This document shows, piece after piece, positions 43,184-52,675 of a DNA stretch of 64,000 nt. The notes under the pieces were generated by a model. It did not search any database. It saw only the letters and a program-made list of their open reading frames with translations, and was not told where the DNA came from. The stretch is from contig CAAGAN010000028.1 of the NCBI GenBank assembly GCA_900767825.1, positions 9,548-73,547 of the forward strand. Direction: 5' to 3'. This DNA is from Bacilli bacterium (lineage in GTDB: Bacteria > Bacillota_I > Bacilli_A > RFN20 > CAG-826). The position numbers and the translations under genes are program-made. Within the stretch, counting starts at the first letter, position 1. Each line of letters opens with the position of its first letter.

Positions 43184-43878
43184 TATTCTACCTCGCCAGT
43201 AGTCTTCGATATTTCTTCAAACTTAGAGAATAGATCTATCTCTTTCGGATTTTTGCTATGGAACCCAATCGTACCAGAAGAAATGATAAATACCTCATCG
43301 CAAAAAGATTGGAGTTCCCTTATCTCATGAGAAGAAATCAATATAGTTGACCCATTAGAAGAGAATTCTTTCAATAATTTTTCAAAAATAATAACCGTAA
43401 CAGGATCGACCCCATTAAAAGGTTCATCCAAGACCAATATATCGGGTTTGTTCATTATAGATAAAGCAAAATATAATCTTTGCTTCATACCCAAAGAATA
43501 AGTCTTATATTTATCTTTGGCCCTTTTCTCTAGGCCCACTTGTCTTAAAGCCCAGGAAATATTATCCATATTGAAATTAGAATATAATCCTGCGATTAAA
43601 GATAGGTTTTCGTATCCAGATAGATGTTGATAAAACACTGGTTCTTCTATCATGAAACCAATATTGAGTTTTTCTTTTTCCTCAACACTAATTCCATCAT
43701 AACTAATATGGCCTGAATCTAGATGGTCTAAGCCTACCATTATCTTCATTAAAGTAGATTTTCCAGCCCCATTCGCCCCAATTAATCCAGATATCTTACC
43801 TTTTTCAATATTTAAAGATATTCCCTTAAGGACTTTCTTTTTACCAAATGATTTATAAACATTATCGATGCTAATCAT
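43183..43878 (-). CDS. ABC exporter ATP-binding protein
   Basis: Nucleotide-binding subunit. The Walker A loop is GANGAGKST, the signature YSLGMKQRL and Walker B ILVLDEPFNGVDP, with the switch histidine in LISSHE. This pattern fits the DRA/BcrA-type exporter family. 231 residues from ATG 43878; a GTG start at 43896 is also possible, because neither has ideally spaced ribosome-binding signals. First gene of the three-gene exporter operon, divergent from the pst operon. Confidence 0.92.
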   Translation of the reverse strand: MISIDNVYKSFGKKKVLKGISLNIEKGKISGLIGANGAGKSTLMKIMVGLDHLDSGHISYDGISVEEKEKLNIGFMIEEPVFYQHLSGYENLSLIAGLYSNFNMDNISWALRQVGLEKRAKDKYKTYSLGMKQRLYFALSIMNKPDILVLDEPFNGVDPVTVIIFEKLLKEFSSNGSTILISSHEIRELQSFCDEVFIISSGTIGFHSKNPKEIDLFSKFEEISKTTGEVE

Positions 43879-43972
43879 ATATGGATATCTACTCACCCCT
43901 CTCTTTCTTGATTTTAATTAGCCTTAAACAAAAATCAACTTAAAAACGAGTCATATCTAGGAAAACAAATTT

Positions 43973-44025
43973 AGAACAGCGTTTTTACAATTTCTTTACA
44001 TTTATTTACAAGTTGATGATATAAG
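43973..44025 (+). promoter_or_regulatory. Putative Pho box and pst operon promoter
   Basis: Three perfect TTTACA hexamers at 43984, 43995 and 44005, spaced 11 and 10 bases, with a weaker AGAACA at 43973, followed by a GATATA/TATAAG -10 region at 44018-44025. This matches the layout of PhoP sites in Bacilli (direct TT(A/T)ACA repeats with one helical turn spacing just upstream of the -10). Confidence 0.7.
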
Positions 44026-44076
44026 CCCTTTTATCCTCCTTTTACAATTTTTGCGTTACAAATGAAGGAAAAAGAA

Positions 44077-45054
44077 ATGAAAAACAAAATTAAATCCGTA
44101 CTCCTATTTGCTGCAACGCTAACATTAGCTGGATGCGGAGAAACCTCTGAAAGCGGAACTTCTTCAACCAAGGAAAAAGAAATATTCACCCCAGTCGAAC
44201 TATTATCCTGTGGTTCTACCTCAGTTGATAAAGTCATCACAAGCTTAGGCAATAAATTTGCCTCCTTAACCAATAACAAGGTTACATTAAAGAAAGATCA
44301 ACATGGCTCTGGCGATGCTACTAAAGGTGTCACCGATGGCAAGAATAATGTCAAATACGATATCGGATTCCTATCTAGAGAAATCAAAGACAGCGAAAAA
44401 GCCACTTTAAATGAAGCCAATAAGAATGGCAAGATGTGCAAAGATGCTGTTGTTGCTATCGTAAATGAATCTAATTCATATAAAGCTACCGATGCTGCTA
44501 CTTTGACCTCTATCTATAAAGGCGAAAAGAAAGCTTGGAGCGAAGTTGGTTCTAGTTTAACTGGCAATATCCAACTCTATTCTAGAGAGGCTGGATCAGG
44601 AACTAGAGAATGTTTCTTTGAAGGTATCGGCTATGGCGCAGTCAAAGCCGAAGATAAATGGAATGAAGGGGTCATCGTTTCTAGCCAAGCTTCTAATGGT
44701 GATATGATGAATGCCATTAAAGCTGCTGCTAATGGCATTGGATATTGTTCTTTGGATTCTCTTTCAAGTGCTACCGGAATTAAAGGATTAACTTTTGATG
44801 GAGTCGTCGCAAGTGAAGAAACCGTTAATGATGGAACTTATAAACTAAGCCGTAATTTCAATTATGTCATTAGAGGCGACTATGAAGAAAATAGTTCCCG
44901 TAAATTAGCAGTCAATGCCTTTGTTGACTTTATGACTACCAAAGAAGGACTTGCCTGCATCAAATCTGCTGGTGGAATTGTTTCTGGATTAGAAAGCGCC
45001 CCAACCTGGTCAAGTGTCCAACAAAGCAAATATACTGCTTTGTCTTCTAAATAA
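44077..45054 (+). CDS. pstS: Phosphate ABC transporter binding lipoprotein PstS
   Basis: High-affinity phosphate-binding protein, lipid-anchored. The lipobox is LTLAGC (Cys at about 19). The phosphate-binding signatures include LSCGSTSVDKV near the N-terminus, DIGFLSRE, and REAGSGTRECF. 325 residues from ATG 44077, chosen because AAGGA lies 8 bases ahead; the ATG at 44062 has none. First gene of the pst-pho operon. Confidence 0.95.
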   Translation: MKNKIKSVLLFAATLTLAGCGETSESGTSSTKEKEIFTPVELLSCGSTSVDKVITSLGNKFASLTNNKVTLKKDQHGSGDATKGVTDGKNNVKYDIGFLSREIKDSEKATLNEANKNGKMCKDAVVAIVNESNSYKATDAATLTSIYKGEKKAWSEVGSSLTGNIQLYSREAGSGTRECFFEGIGYGAVKAEDKWNEGVIVSSQASNGDMMNAIKAAANGIGYCSLDSLSSATGIKGLTFDGVVASEETVNDGTYKLSRNFNYVIRGDYEENSSRKLAVNAFVDFMTTKEGLACIKSAGGIVSGLESAPTWSSVQQSKYTALSSK

Positions 45055-46052
45055 TGGATTTAGCCGAATTAGAAAACAAAAAATATCAAAGAAAGAACCT
45101 TCTAGATAAGATTCTAAAAGGTTTTTTCTTGTTTTTAGCGATAGTTTGCGCTTGTTTTGTTATTTTCATCGCCCTTTTTATTACATATAAAGGGGTATAC
45201 CCATTCATCCATAATTATTCATTGGGTGGAAGTGAATATATCCATCAAGACTTTAAGATGTTCTTTATTAATTCTAGATGGCTATATAACGGGATGGGTG
45301 GCATGTTTTTCTTGTTGTTAACAACTTTATATACCACCGCTTTAAGCTTAATAATATCTGTACCAACTTCTATATTTACCGCCCTTCTTCTTTCTAGGAT
45401 TGTTCCTAAAAAGATAAAAGCAGTATTAGAGACTTGCGTTGAATTATTAGCATCTATCCCTTCTGTCATATTCGGTTTATTTGGAGTTGGGGTAATTTGT
45501 CCAATGGTTGCTTCGTTAGGAATAGAGACCTTTGGAGGAAGATCGACTTTATCCGCGGTTATTATCTTGGCCATTATGTCAATTCCTACGATGACAATGC
45601 TCTCATATAATGCGATGGAAGGGGTTGATAAAAGATTAATTGAATCATCCTTGGCCTTAGGAGCTAGTTCTACCCAAACTAATTTCAAAATCGTAATTGG
45701 TTCTTCTATTTCCGGTATATTCGCCGGGATTATTTTAGGCATAGGAAGAGCCTTAGGAGAAGCAACAGCCGTCCAGATGGTTATAGGAAATAATTCATTA
45801 GGCACTTCTTTCTATAACATATTCGCACCAGGAAATACTTTAACTAGCGCAATGCTTACTGGAATTGGTGAAGCTAGCGGGATTGGATATGATGTTAGAT
45901 TCTCGCTTGGATTAGTATTAATCATTTTAATCATGTTAGTGTCCTCTTCTTTATCCGCTATAAAAAGAAGGCTTAACCCCTACTATAAAAAGCAAGATTC
46001 ATTGCTATATAAAATAAAAGCTAGATTTAGCAAAAAGAAAGGGGGCATGTAG
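45054..46052 (+). CDS. pstC: Phosphate ABC transporter permease PstC
   Basis: Inner-membrane permease subunit with six to seven helices and the ABC permease EAA loop (SLALGASSTQTNFKIVIGSSISGIFAGIILGIGRALGEATAVQM, about 198-240). 332 residues. The ATG overlaps the pstS stop by one base (TAATG), so the two are translationally coupled. The N-terminal cytoplasmic tail is basic. Confidence 0.95.
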   Translation: MDLAELENKKYQRKNLLDKILKGFFLFLAIVCACFVIFIALFITYKGVYPFIHNYSLGGSEYIHQDFKMFFINSRWLYNGMGGMFFLLLTTLYTTALSLIISVPTSIFTALLLSRIVPKKIKAVLETCVELLASIPSVIFGLFGVGVICPMVASLGIETFGGRSTLSAVIILAIMSIPTMTMLSYNAMEGVDKRLIESSLALGASSTQTNFKIVIGSSISGIFAGIILGIGRALGEATAVQMVIGNNSLGTSFYNIFAPGNTLTSAMLTGIGEASGIGYDVRFSLGLVLIILIMLVSSSLSAIKRRLNPYYKKQDSLLYKIKARFSKKKGGM

Positions 46053-46054
46053 TC

Positions 46055-47293
46055 ATGATTAACATTAAGAAAGCATTTTCCCTTTCAAAAGATAAACAAA
46101 GAAAAATAAAAGACGGGGCAGGATTAGGAAGTATATTCCTCTTCTCTTCTTTTACTTTCATTATCCTAATTTGGATGATTGTATATGTCTTCCAAAATGG
46201 AACTTCATTATTAAATTCGAATTTCCTACTTGGTGATTATTCCCAAAAAGTAACTACTATAAAAAGTGAAGACAGTAGCTATGTACCTTTAGAATATAAC
46301 TTTGAAAACACTTCTAAAGCTGAAAACTTTTCTTCTAGATGGGGGATAGGAATAGAAAATCGAACCCATAGCGAAGAAAATGTTATCTATATAGTAAGCA
46401 TAGAAAAAGATTCTCCATTCCTAGACTTAGTAGATAATAACAACGAAAAAGTAACCATAGATACTTCTTATTATTTATCTAGCCTTACTTTATTTATGGA
46501 TGATGGGGATATTGAAGTATTTGGTCCAAAAGATGGGGCATCTAACATAGTTAAAGGATTAGATAAAGCCTATTCGATATTCGATGGAACCTTAACTAGC
46601 CCAGGAAAAGGAATAAGAGGATCATTGCTTACTACTCTTGCCTTAATTGGATTTTCGTTACTATTCTCTCTTCCTTTAGGCATAGGGGGTGCAATATACC
46701 TATCTTGTTATGCGAAAGATAATTTCATCGCAAACATGATTAGGACATTAATTGATGTTACTAGTGGTATCCCATCAATTATATTTGGTTTAGCAGGTGC
46801 GATTATATTTATCCCCTTCCTAAATACCATTACTTCTACTAACGGGGGTTCATTATTTTCTGGTTCACTAACTATGGCCATAATGTTACTTCCAACAATC
46901 GTAAAAACTGTTGAAGAATCAATTAAGATGGTACCCCGCTCATTAAAAGATGCTTCTTTATCGCTTGGAGCAAGCCAGGCCCAAACAATATTTAAAATAA
47001 TCTTGCCTAATGCAATGCCAGGTATATTAAGCGCTACACTTCTTTCAATAGGAAGAATAATTGGAGAATCAGCCGCCTTAATATTCTCAATGGGTGCCAT
47101 AATCGGAGATAATTTATCTTTATTAGAAGGACATGCTTCCTTAGCAGTCCATATTTGGACATGCTTACAAGGGGAAACCCCTCAATATGGGTCAGCATGT
47201 GCCATTTCAATAATCATATTGATAGTAGTTTTGCTCTTGTCTTTATTAGTAAAACTTCTCTCCTTTAGCTTAAAGAAAAAGAAAGGAATATAG
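46055..47293 (+). CDS. pstA: Phosphate ABC transporter permease PstA with large extracytoplasmic insert
   Basis: Second permease subunit. The transmembrane core lies at about 170-410 with the EAA loop ASLSLGASQAQTIFKIILPNAMPG. Unlike usual PstA (about 280 residues) it has about 125 extra residues between helix 1 (about 25-47) and helix 2 (about 188), predicted outside the cell, with a GIGIENRTHSEENVIYIVSIEKDSPFLD segment that reads like a PDZ-like strand pattern. The ATG follows AAAGGGGG. It is coupled to pstC by a two-base gap. Confidence 0.93.
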   Translation: MINIKKAFSLSKDKQRKIKDGAGLGSIFLFSSFTFIILIWMIVYVFQNGTSLLNSNFLLGDYSQKVTTIKSEDSSYVPLEYNFENTSKAENFSSRWGIGIENRTHSEENVIYIVSIEKDSPFLDLVDNNNEKVTIDTSYYLSSLTLFMDDGDIEVFGPKDGASNIVKGLDKAYSIFDGTLTSPGKGIRGSLLTTLALIGFSLLFSLPLGIGGAIYLSCYAKDNFIANMIRTLIDVTSGIPSIIFGLAGAIIFIPFLNTITSTNGGSLFSGSLTMAIMLLPTIVKTVEESIKMVPRSLKDASLSLGASQAQTIFKIILPNAMPGILSATLLSIGRIIGESAALIFSMGAIIGDNLSLLEGHASLAVHIWTCLQGETPQYGSACAISIIILIVVLLLSLLVKLLSFSLKKKKGI

Positions 47294-47295
47294 AT

Positions 47296-48054
47296 ATGGA
47301 GCAAACTATATTTAGCTGCAAAGATGTAAATCTATATTATGAAGGGGGCAAAAAGCACGCCTTAAAAGACATTAATATAGATATATACAAAAATAAAGTT
47401 ACAGCATTTATTGGTCCTTCTGGGTGTGGTAAATCCACTTTATTACGTTGTTTTAACAGAATGAATGACTTAATAGATGGATGTAAGATTGAAGGCGATA
47501 TCAAGTTTAATGATGTCGATATAAATTCGCTTAATACAATCTATTTAAGAACGCAGGTCGGCATGGTATTCCAACAACCAAATCCATTTCCGATGTCTAT
47601 CAAAAATAACGTCATCTATGGTCCAAAATGCCAAGGTGAAAGAAATAAGCAAATACTTAATGATTTGTTAATCGATTCATTAAAAGGTGCTTCTTTATAT
47701 GATGAAGTCAAAGATGATTTAGGCAAAAGTGGTTTATCTTTATCAGGAGGCCAACAACAAAGGCTATGTATTGCTAGAGCTTTAGCAATGAAACCTGATG
47801 TCATATTAATGGATGAACCTACTTCCGCTTTAGACCCAATTGCCACCTTGAAAATTGAAGAATTAATAAAAGAATTAAAGAAGAAATATACGATTGTAAT
47901 TGTTACCCATAACATGCAACAGGCTGCTAGAATTAGCGATTATACCGCCTTCTTCATGCTTGGAGAATTAGTTGAATATAACAAGACAGAACTCTTCTTT
48001 GCTCATCCTAAAGATAAACGTAGCAATGATTATATAACTGGGAGGTTTGGATAA
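47296..48054 (+). CDS. pstB: Phosphate ABC transporter ATP-binding protein PstB
   Basis: ATPase of the phosphate importer. Walker A GPSGCGKST (about 35-43), the PstB-specific RCFNRMNDLI segment, the Q-loop QVGMVFQQPNPFPMSI, signature LSGGQQQRLCIARAL and Walker B VILMDEPTSALDP. 252 residues; typical. Two bases after pstA, one-base overlap with phoU. Confidence 0.97.
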   Translation: MEQTIFSCKDVNLYYEGGKKHALKDINIDIYKNKVTAFIGPSGCGKSTLLRCFNRMNDLIDGCKIEGDIKFNDVDINSLNTIYLRTQVGMVFQQPNPFPMSIKNNVIYGPKCQGERNKQILNDLLIDSLKGASLYDEVKDDLGKSGLSLSGGQQQRLCIARALAMKPDVILMDEPTSALDPIATLKIEELIKELKKKYTIVIVTHNMQQAARISDYTAFFMLGELVEYNKTELFFAHPKDKRSNDYITGRFG

Positions 48055-48698
48055 TGGAATTAGATGCAAAAATAGAAAAGATAACTATCGATACGATAAA
48101 GATGTTCGATTTGACTTTGGAATATCTAGAAAGTGCGGTCGATATCTATCTAAATAACAGCCTCATTACTCTTCCTAAGATAAATGATGATTCAATTGAC
48201 CATCTAGAAAGATCAATTGAAGAAGAATGCCTTCGTTTAATATTAAAAGAAAGACCTTTTGCCAAAGATTTAAGGAAAGTAACCGGGGTATTTAAATTAG
48301 TTGAAGACATAGAGCGTCTTGGCGATCATAGCGAGGACATACTTTGGACTGCGACCAATTTATTAAAATATTCATCAAATTTGACCTTACCTACTATAAA
48401 AGAAGAAATAAAAGTAGCCATGTCTATGGTTAAGGATTCCTATAATGTCTTTGCTAAAGCAGATGTAGCATTAGCAAAGAATATTTGTAATAGAGATGAC
48501 ATAGTAGATAATTTATATATTAAGTCATTAAAGGAGATCCCGGAATTCAAAGACAAATACAACTTGGGTGACGAATTTATACTATATTCAACTTTGCTAG
48601 TAAAATATGTTGAACGTTTGGCAGATCACGCGTCTAATATAGCCGAATGGGTCAATTATATCGAAGATGGATATTACAAGGATGGAGTGATTATCTAA
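48054..48698 (+). CDS. phoU: PhoU phosphate regulatory protein
   Basis: Two three-helix bundles; the conserved metal-binding motif of the family is seen at EDIERLGDHSEDI (about 85-97) and again as VERLADHASNIAE (about 187-199). It links phosphate transport by PstSCAB to the PhoR kinase. 214 residues. It lies between pstB and phoP in the same operon. Confidence 0.95.
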   Translation: MELDAKIEKITIDTIKMFDLTLEYLESAVDIYLNNSLITLPKINDDSIDHLERSIEEECLRLILKERPFAKDLRKVTGVFKLVEDIERLGDHSEDILWTATNLLKYSSNLTLPTIKEEIKVAMSMVKDSYNVFAKADVALAKNICNRDDIVDNLYIKSLKEIPEFKDKYNLGDEFILYSTLLVKYVERLADHASNIAEWVNYIEDGYYKDGVII

Positions 48699-48699
48699 A

Positions 48700-49380
48700 A
48701 TGAATAACAACAACTACCTAATCTATTCTCTTGAAGATGATGTAAACATATCTCACTTAATCGAGCTAGCCCTTTCTGGGCAAGGATATAATGTCGTTCC
48801 TTTTCTTGATTTCGCCTCTTTCTCCACTGCTTTTAAGAAAAAGAAGCCAAATATGATTCTATTAGATTTGATGCTTCCAACTATAACAGGAGAAGAAATA
48901 TTAAAATCTATTAGAAGCAATCCATATAATGATGATATCGAAATAATTATCATCTCCGCTAAAAACTTGCCTATTAATAAAATCGATGGGCTTAACCTTG
49001 GAGCGGATGATTATATAGCTAAGCCATTTGATATTTTAGAGCTTATTTCTAGAGTCAACGCTAGAAGCAGGAGATTATTAAAAAGAAGCATCTACCATAT
49101 CCGTGATTTAACTTTCGATAAATCAGCGATGTCAGTTAAAAGAGGGAATGAAGAAATCCATCTTACCAAGGGCGAAAGCGTTGTTATCTTCGAACTTCTT
49201 TCTCATCTAGGAGAAATAGTCCCTAGGGAAACCTTGTTTACTGCCTTATGGGGAAATGATGGGAATTTTGAGACTAGAACATTAGATATGCATATCAAGC
49301 AACTTAGGAAAAAGCTTGGTAAAGATGCAGATTTAATAGAAACTTCATACGGGGCAGGTTATAGATTCAAAAATGAGTAA
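48700..49380 (+). CDS. phoP: PhoP-like response regulator
   Basis: OmpR/PhoB-type response regulator. Receiver domain with the phosphoacceptor D56 in MILLDLMLP, acidic pocket at 16-17 (EDD) and Lys107 in the DDYIAKPF motif. The C-terminal winged helix contains LTKGESVVIFELLSHLGEIVPRE and ETRTLDMHIKQLRKKLG. 226 residues. Location in the pst operon supports a phosphate-responsive role, probably binding the TTTACA repeats upstream of pstS (inference). Confidence 0.93.
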   Translation: MNNNNYLIYSLEDDVNISHLIELALSGQGYNVVPFLDFASFSTAFKKKKPNMILLDLMLPTITGEEILKSIRSNPYNDDIEIIIISAKNLPINKIDGLNLGADDYIAKPFDILELISRVNARSRRLLKRSIYHIRDLTFDKSAMSVKRGNEEIHLTKGESVVIFELLSHLGEIVPRETLFTALWGNDGNFETRTLDMHIKQLRKKLGKDADLIETSYGAGYRFKNE

Positions 49381-51049
49381 GAAAAGTCTTTTGCTAGATT
49401 ATTTAATCTCGTTGATATTATCGATTTCTTTGCTTGCTTCTTCTTTTTTCCTAACTAAATTTGAAAGCGAGAATGAAGCCAAATCGAGTCTAAATTATTA
49501 CGGGAACGAAGTATCTAGTATCTATCTAACTAGCAAAGACTTAGACCAGATAAAGACATACTTTTCTAAAATTGAGGGGATACGTATATCAATATTCGAT
49601 TTAAATGCCTCGGTTTTATTAGATATAAATACCTTAGATAAAACTACTTCCGTTGAAGATAGAAAAGACGAACTAGAAGTTAATGTAAATAAATATTATT
49701 ACAAGGACTCCTTAACATTAGGCTATCCTGTCTTTTATTATTGCATTAAAAATGATGATTCCTATATAAGAGTAGGAATGGCAAAAAGCAAAGTCGAGGA
49801 AACTTCTTCTAAAGTATTGCTATATGGGTCACTTATATTGATTCTAATCGAAGGAATATATTTCTATTTTAAATATAGGTCATACAAGAATAGCCTTTCT
49901 AAAATTAATAAAGAAATATCTAAACTAGAAGCATTGTCTAATGTTTCTTCTCCTATAAAAGAGCAAGAATCATTACTTGAATTAGATAAGGCGATTGAAA
50001 ATGTCTCTTTAGAATTAGAAGAAAAGATGGATAGCCTTAAAAGAGAATCCAACAAGACCCAATATGTATTAGATTCAATGGAAGAAGGCTTACTAGTATT
50101 AGATAAAGATGGCTCGGTAATATTGGTTAATAAATATCTTTTAGATGTTCTTAATCTAGATAAATTAGATTTAACTAATAAACATTATAGGCATCTATTA
50201 TTAGGAGAGAAATTCGACCAAATAATAAAGGATACTTTAGAAAAAGGCACTTCTACAATTGATATAAATATAGGTAATAAGATATATGCCTTATTTTCTA
50301 ATGAAATACCTCTTTCTTGGCTAGATGATGGGAAGAATAAAGGGATATCGATTATCTTCCTTGATGTAACTTCTAGTAGAAACAATGAACAAATAAAGAA
50401 GGAATTCTTCCAAAATGCCTCTCATGAATTAAAGACCCCGTTAACTACAATTATTGGTTATAGCGAGCTTCTTTCCGCTCATCTAATAAAAGATAAGAAA
50501 GAAATAACAAATGCCGAACTAGCCATAAATAAAGAAAGTAAAAGAATGAAAAACGTCATTGATGACATGCTTTCTTTATCAACATTAGAGGCTAAAATGG
50601 ATAAAGAAGATAAAACTAACCTAGATTTAAAACAGCTAATTGAAGAGACCATATCTTCTTTCTCTTACCAAATAAAGGAAAAGAATATAGAAGTCTCCAC
50701 TTCTTTAGATAAGGTAAATTTACTTATATCAAAAGATGAATTTGAAAGATTATTCAGGAACTTATTTTCTAATGCGATTATCTATAACAAATTAAACGGG
50801 AAGATAAATGTCGAATTAAGAAAGAATTACCTAAAAGTATCCGACTCTGGCATAGGAATTGATGAAAAAGATAAAGATGCCATATTTACTAGATTCTACA
50901 GGGTTGATAAATCTAGAAGCCGTGAAGAAGGTGGGACTGGATTAGGTTTAGCTATTGTAAAACATATCTGTATCAATAACGGATTCAAAATAAAATTAGA
51001 TTCAAGGTTAGAAGAAGGATCTACGTTTACTATTTATTTTAAGCCCTAA
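49373..51049 (+). CDS. phoR: PhoR-like sensor histidine kinase
   Basis: Membrane sensor kinase. Two transmembrane helices (about 9-29 and 147-165) flank an extracytoplasmic sensor region; a PAS domain (about 225-335) follows. The phosphorylated His351 is in the NASHELKTPLTT H-box, then N-box LFSNAIIYN and G-box DSGIGIDEKDKDAIFTRFYRVDKSRSREEGGTGLGLAIVKHI. 558 residues. It overlaps phoP by 8 bases. It probably receives the PhoU/Pst signal. Confidence 0.92.
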   Translation: MSKKSLLLDYLISLILSISLLASSFFLTKFESENEAKSSLNYYGNEVSSIYLTSKDLDQIKTYFSKIEGIRISIFDLNASVLLDINTLDKTTSVEDRKDELEVNVNKYYYKDSLTLGYPVFYYCIKNDDSYIRVGMAKSKVEETSSKVLLYGSLILILIEGIYFYFKYRSYKNSLSKINKEISKLEALSNVSSPIKEQESLLELDKAIENVSLELEEKMDSLKRESNKTQYVLDSMEEGLLVLDKDGSVILVNKYLLDVLNLDKLDLTNKHYRHLLLGEKFDQIIKDTLEKGTSTIDINIGNKIYALFSNEIPLSWLDDGKNKGISIIFLDVTSSRNNEQIKKEFFQNASHELKTPLTTIIGYSELLSAHLIKDKKEITNAELAINKESKRMKNVIDDMLSLSTLEAKMDKEDKTNLDLKQLIEETISSFSYQIKEKNIEVSTSLDKVNLLISKDEFERLFRNLFSNAIIYNKLNGKINVELRKNYLKVSDSGIGIDEKDKDAIFTRFYRVDKSRSREEGGTGLGLAIVKHICINNGFKIKLDSRLEEGSTFTIYFKP

Positions 51050-52468
51050 ATAGATCATCAAGAGTAACAACATTAGAAAATATGCTGCTATATTCATTTT
51101 TGAATAGGCCGAAAGTTGTAATCAAAGTGTTATGGACGACAAATTTCTTTGAAATAGAGTCAGAAAGCAACGTTTGCCTGCCCATTATCTTTTTATAATA
51201 TTCCTTACTTACCTTGAAATCATCGCTGTAGTATTTGATTTCACACATATTTATTATGTTGTCATTCCTTTTGATTAATAAATCTATTTGAGTTCCTTCT
51301 TCATCACCGTTTCGCTTTGACCATGCACTGCTTTCGGTAATAACAGCAGGTATACCAAGGGCAAATTTAATCTGGTCTATGTGATTAAAGCAAGCATTCT
51401 CGAAAGCAAATCCTCTCCACGAAGTCAAGGATGGAGAAGTTACATTTTGTTGCCAAAATTGGTTATTTAATCTAGATTTGCCTTCTAAGAAATGCAAATA
51501 GAAGATGCAAAAAGGGTCAATCAATTTATAATGCACTTCTCTTTTCCCACATCCAAAAGGAACATATGCAGCGACGAAATCGCTTGAAACCAAAGCGTTG
51601 AGGTTGCTAGACAATATTGAACCATCGGCAATCCCTACTTTTTCTACAATTTCCTTTCTTGTATAGCCAGCATTTCTAGTATAAAGGAATTTTACAATGG
51701 ATTTAACTACTTCTGAATCAGAGAACATTGAAGAAAAAAGACGCTTGAATTCATCTTTGAAAACACCATGCGATTTAAAGAATAAATTGTCAATATTCTG
51801 GGCTAAGCTCAATTCAGGCTTAATATAGCCCATATAATAAGGAATACCTCCAAAGATCATATAGCTTTGAGCAATGTCATATCTTGATAATCCCACATTG
51901 TTGCTCTTATAGAATTGTTCGCACTCATTCAAATTAAAAGGTGATAGCTTTATTACATAAGTCAATCTGTTATATAAACCACCGTAATTATTTATGAGCT
52001 TGTTTTGTATCCATGAGTTTGCACTTCCGGAAACAATAACCATAAATTATCCCTATGTGAAGCCCAACCATTCCAAAATGATTCAAAAGCTCTTACAAAG
52101 GATGATTTTGGGGTATCCATCCAAGGCAATTCATCGAGAAATACAACTTGCCTAGAGCCGTCAGCCTTGGATTGAAGAAACTTCTCAAGAAGCAAAAAAG
52201 CATCAAACCAATTAGAAGGTCTTTTGCAATTATTAAGCCCATGCATCAATAAAGACCTATAGAAGCAATATACTTGTTCCTTAAGTAAAGGCCTATAACC
52301 AAAAGAAGGTGAAAGAGCAGCATGCCTAAAAGTTATCTTGTCTTTAAAAGCTTCTTCGATTAGGAAGGTCTTCCCAAGTCCTTTGCGACCATACAGCACA
52401 ACTAATTCGCTTTTCTTACTATTATAAATAGCATTAAGGTCAAGCTTTTCTTTCTCTCTACCAATCAT
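51039..52468 (-). pseudogene. AAA/DUF234-type ATPase, split by a frameshift
   Basis: Two adjacent frames form one ATPase. The first (52468 to about 52048) holds the P-loop GRKGLGKT and Walker B VVFLDELPWMD and ends FWNGWASHRDNL; the second (about 52043 to 51039) starts at the next motif, MVIVSGSANSWI, and continues through the helical domain and a PD-(D/E)xK-like C-terminal region (IDLLIKRNDNIINMCEIKYY). Restoring a single A in AATTTATGG near 52043-52048 rejoins the frames exactly. A relatively recent one-base deletion or a sequencing error is most likely. The start follows AAGAGG. Upstream are paired ACCGCGGT palindromes. Confidence 0.85.
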
Positions 52469-52502
52469 TAATAAATGCCTCTTTATCAAGAGTAACCTCA
52501 TT

Positions 52503-52548
52503 ATAAACCGCGGTCAATCAACAAAAATATCAGTTCACCGCGGTTTAT
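52503..52548. promoter_or_regulatory. Paired CCGCGG palindromes, likely operators
   Basis: Two 12-base copies in inverted orientation, ATAAACCGCGGT (52503-52514) and ACCGCGGTTTAT (52537-52548), each containing the palindrome ACCGCGGT. They lie in front of the frameshifted ATPase gene and between it and the divergent tex gene. The rest of 52550-52660 has no gene. Confidence 0.65.
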
Positions 52549-52662
52549 CAAATAAAAGTTGGCTTTTTATCGTACTTTATATTTAAATTAAAGTTCTGAT
52601 AAAACCAAACTAATTTAATGCCCATAAATAAAATACATTCATCACCTATTATTCTTTTCTAG

Positions 52663-52675
52663 TAAAATAGCCCTT
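52663..52675 (+). promoter_or_regulatory. -10 box seven bases before tex (leaderless candidate)
   Basis: TAAAAT at 52663-52668, seven bases, then ATG. No ribosome-binding site in between. Confidence 0.5.

Noticed and set aside
45245..45805. A 186-codon open frame antisense to pstC
   Set aside because: It lies fully opposite a clearly conserved gene, has no ribosome-binding site or recognisable motif, and is a shadow of the pstC codon pattern. Similar long antisense frames occur at 33270, 35121, 39024 and 46708.
51039..52468. Programmed frameshifting in the split ATPase
   Set aside because: No slippery heptamer or strong stimulatory structure is evident at the junction; a single missing base explains it better.
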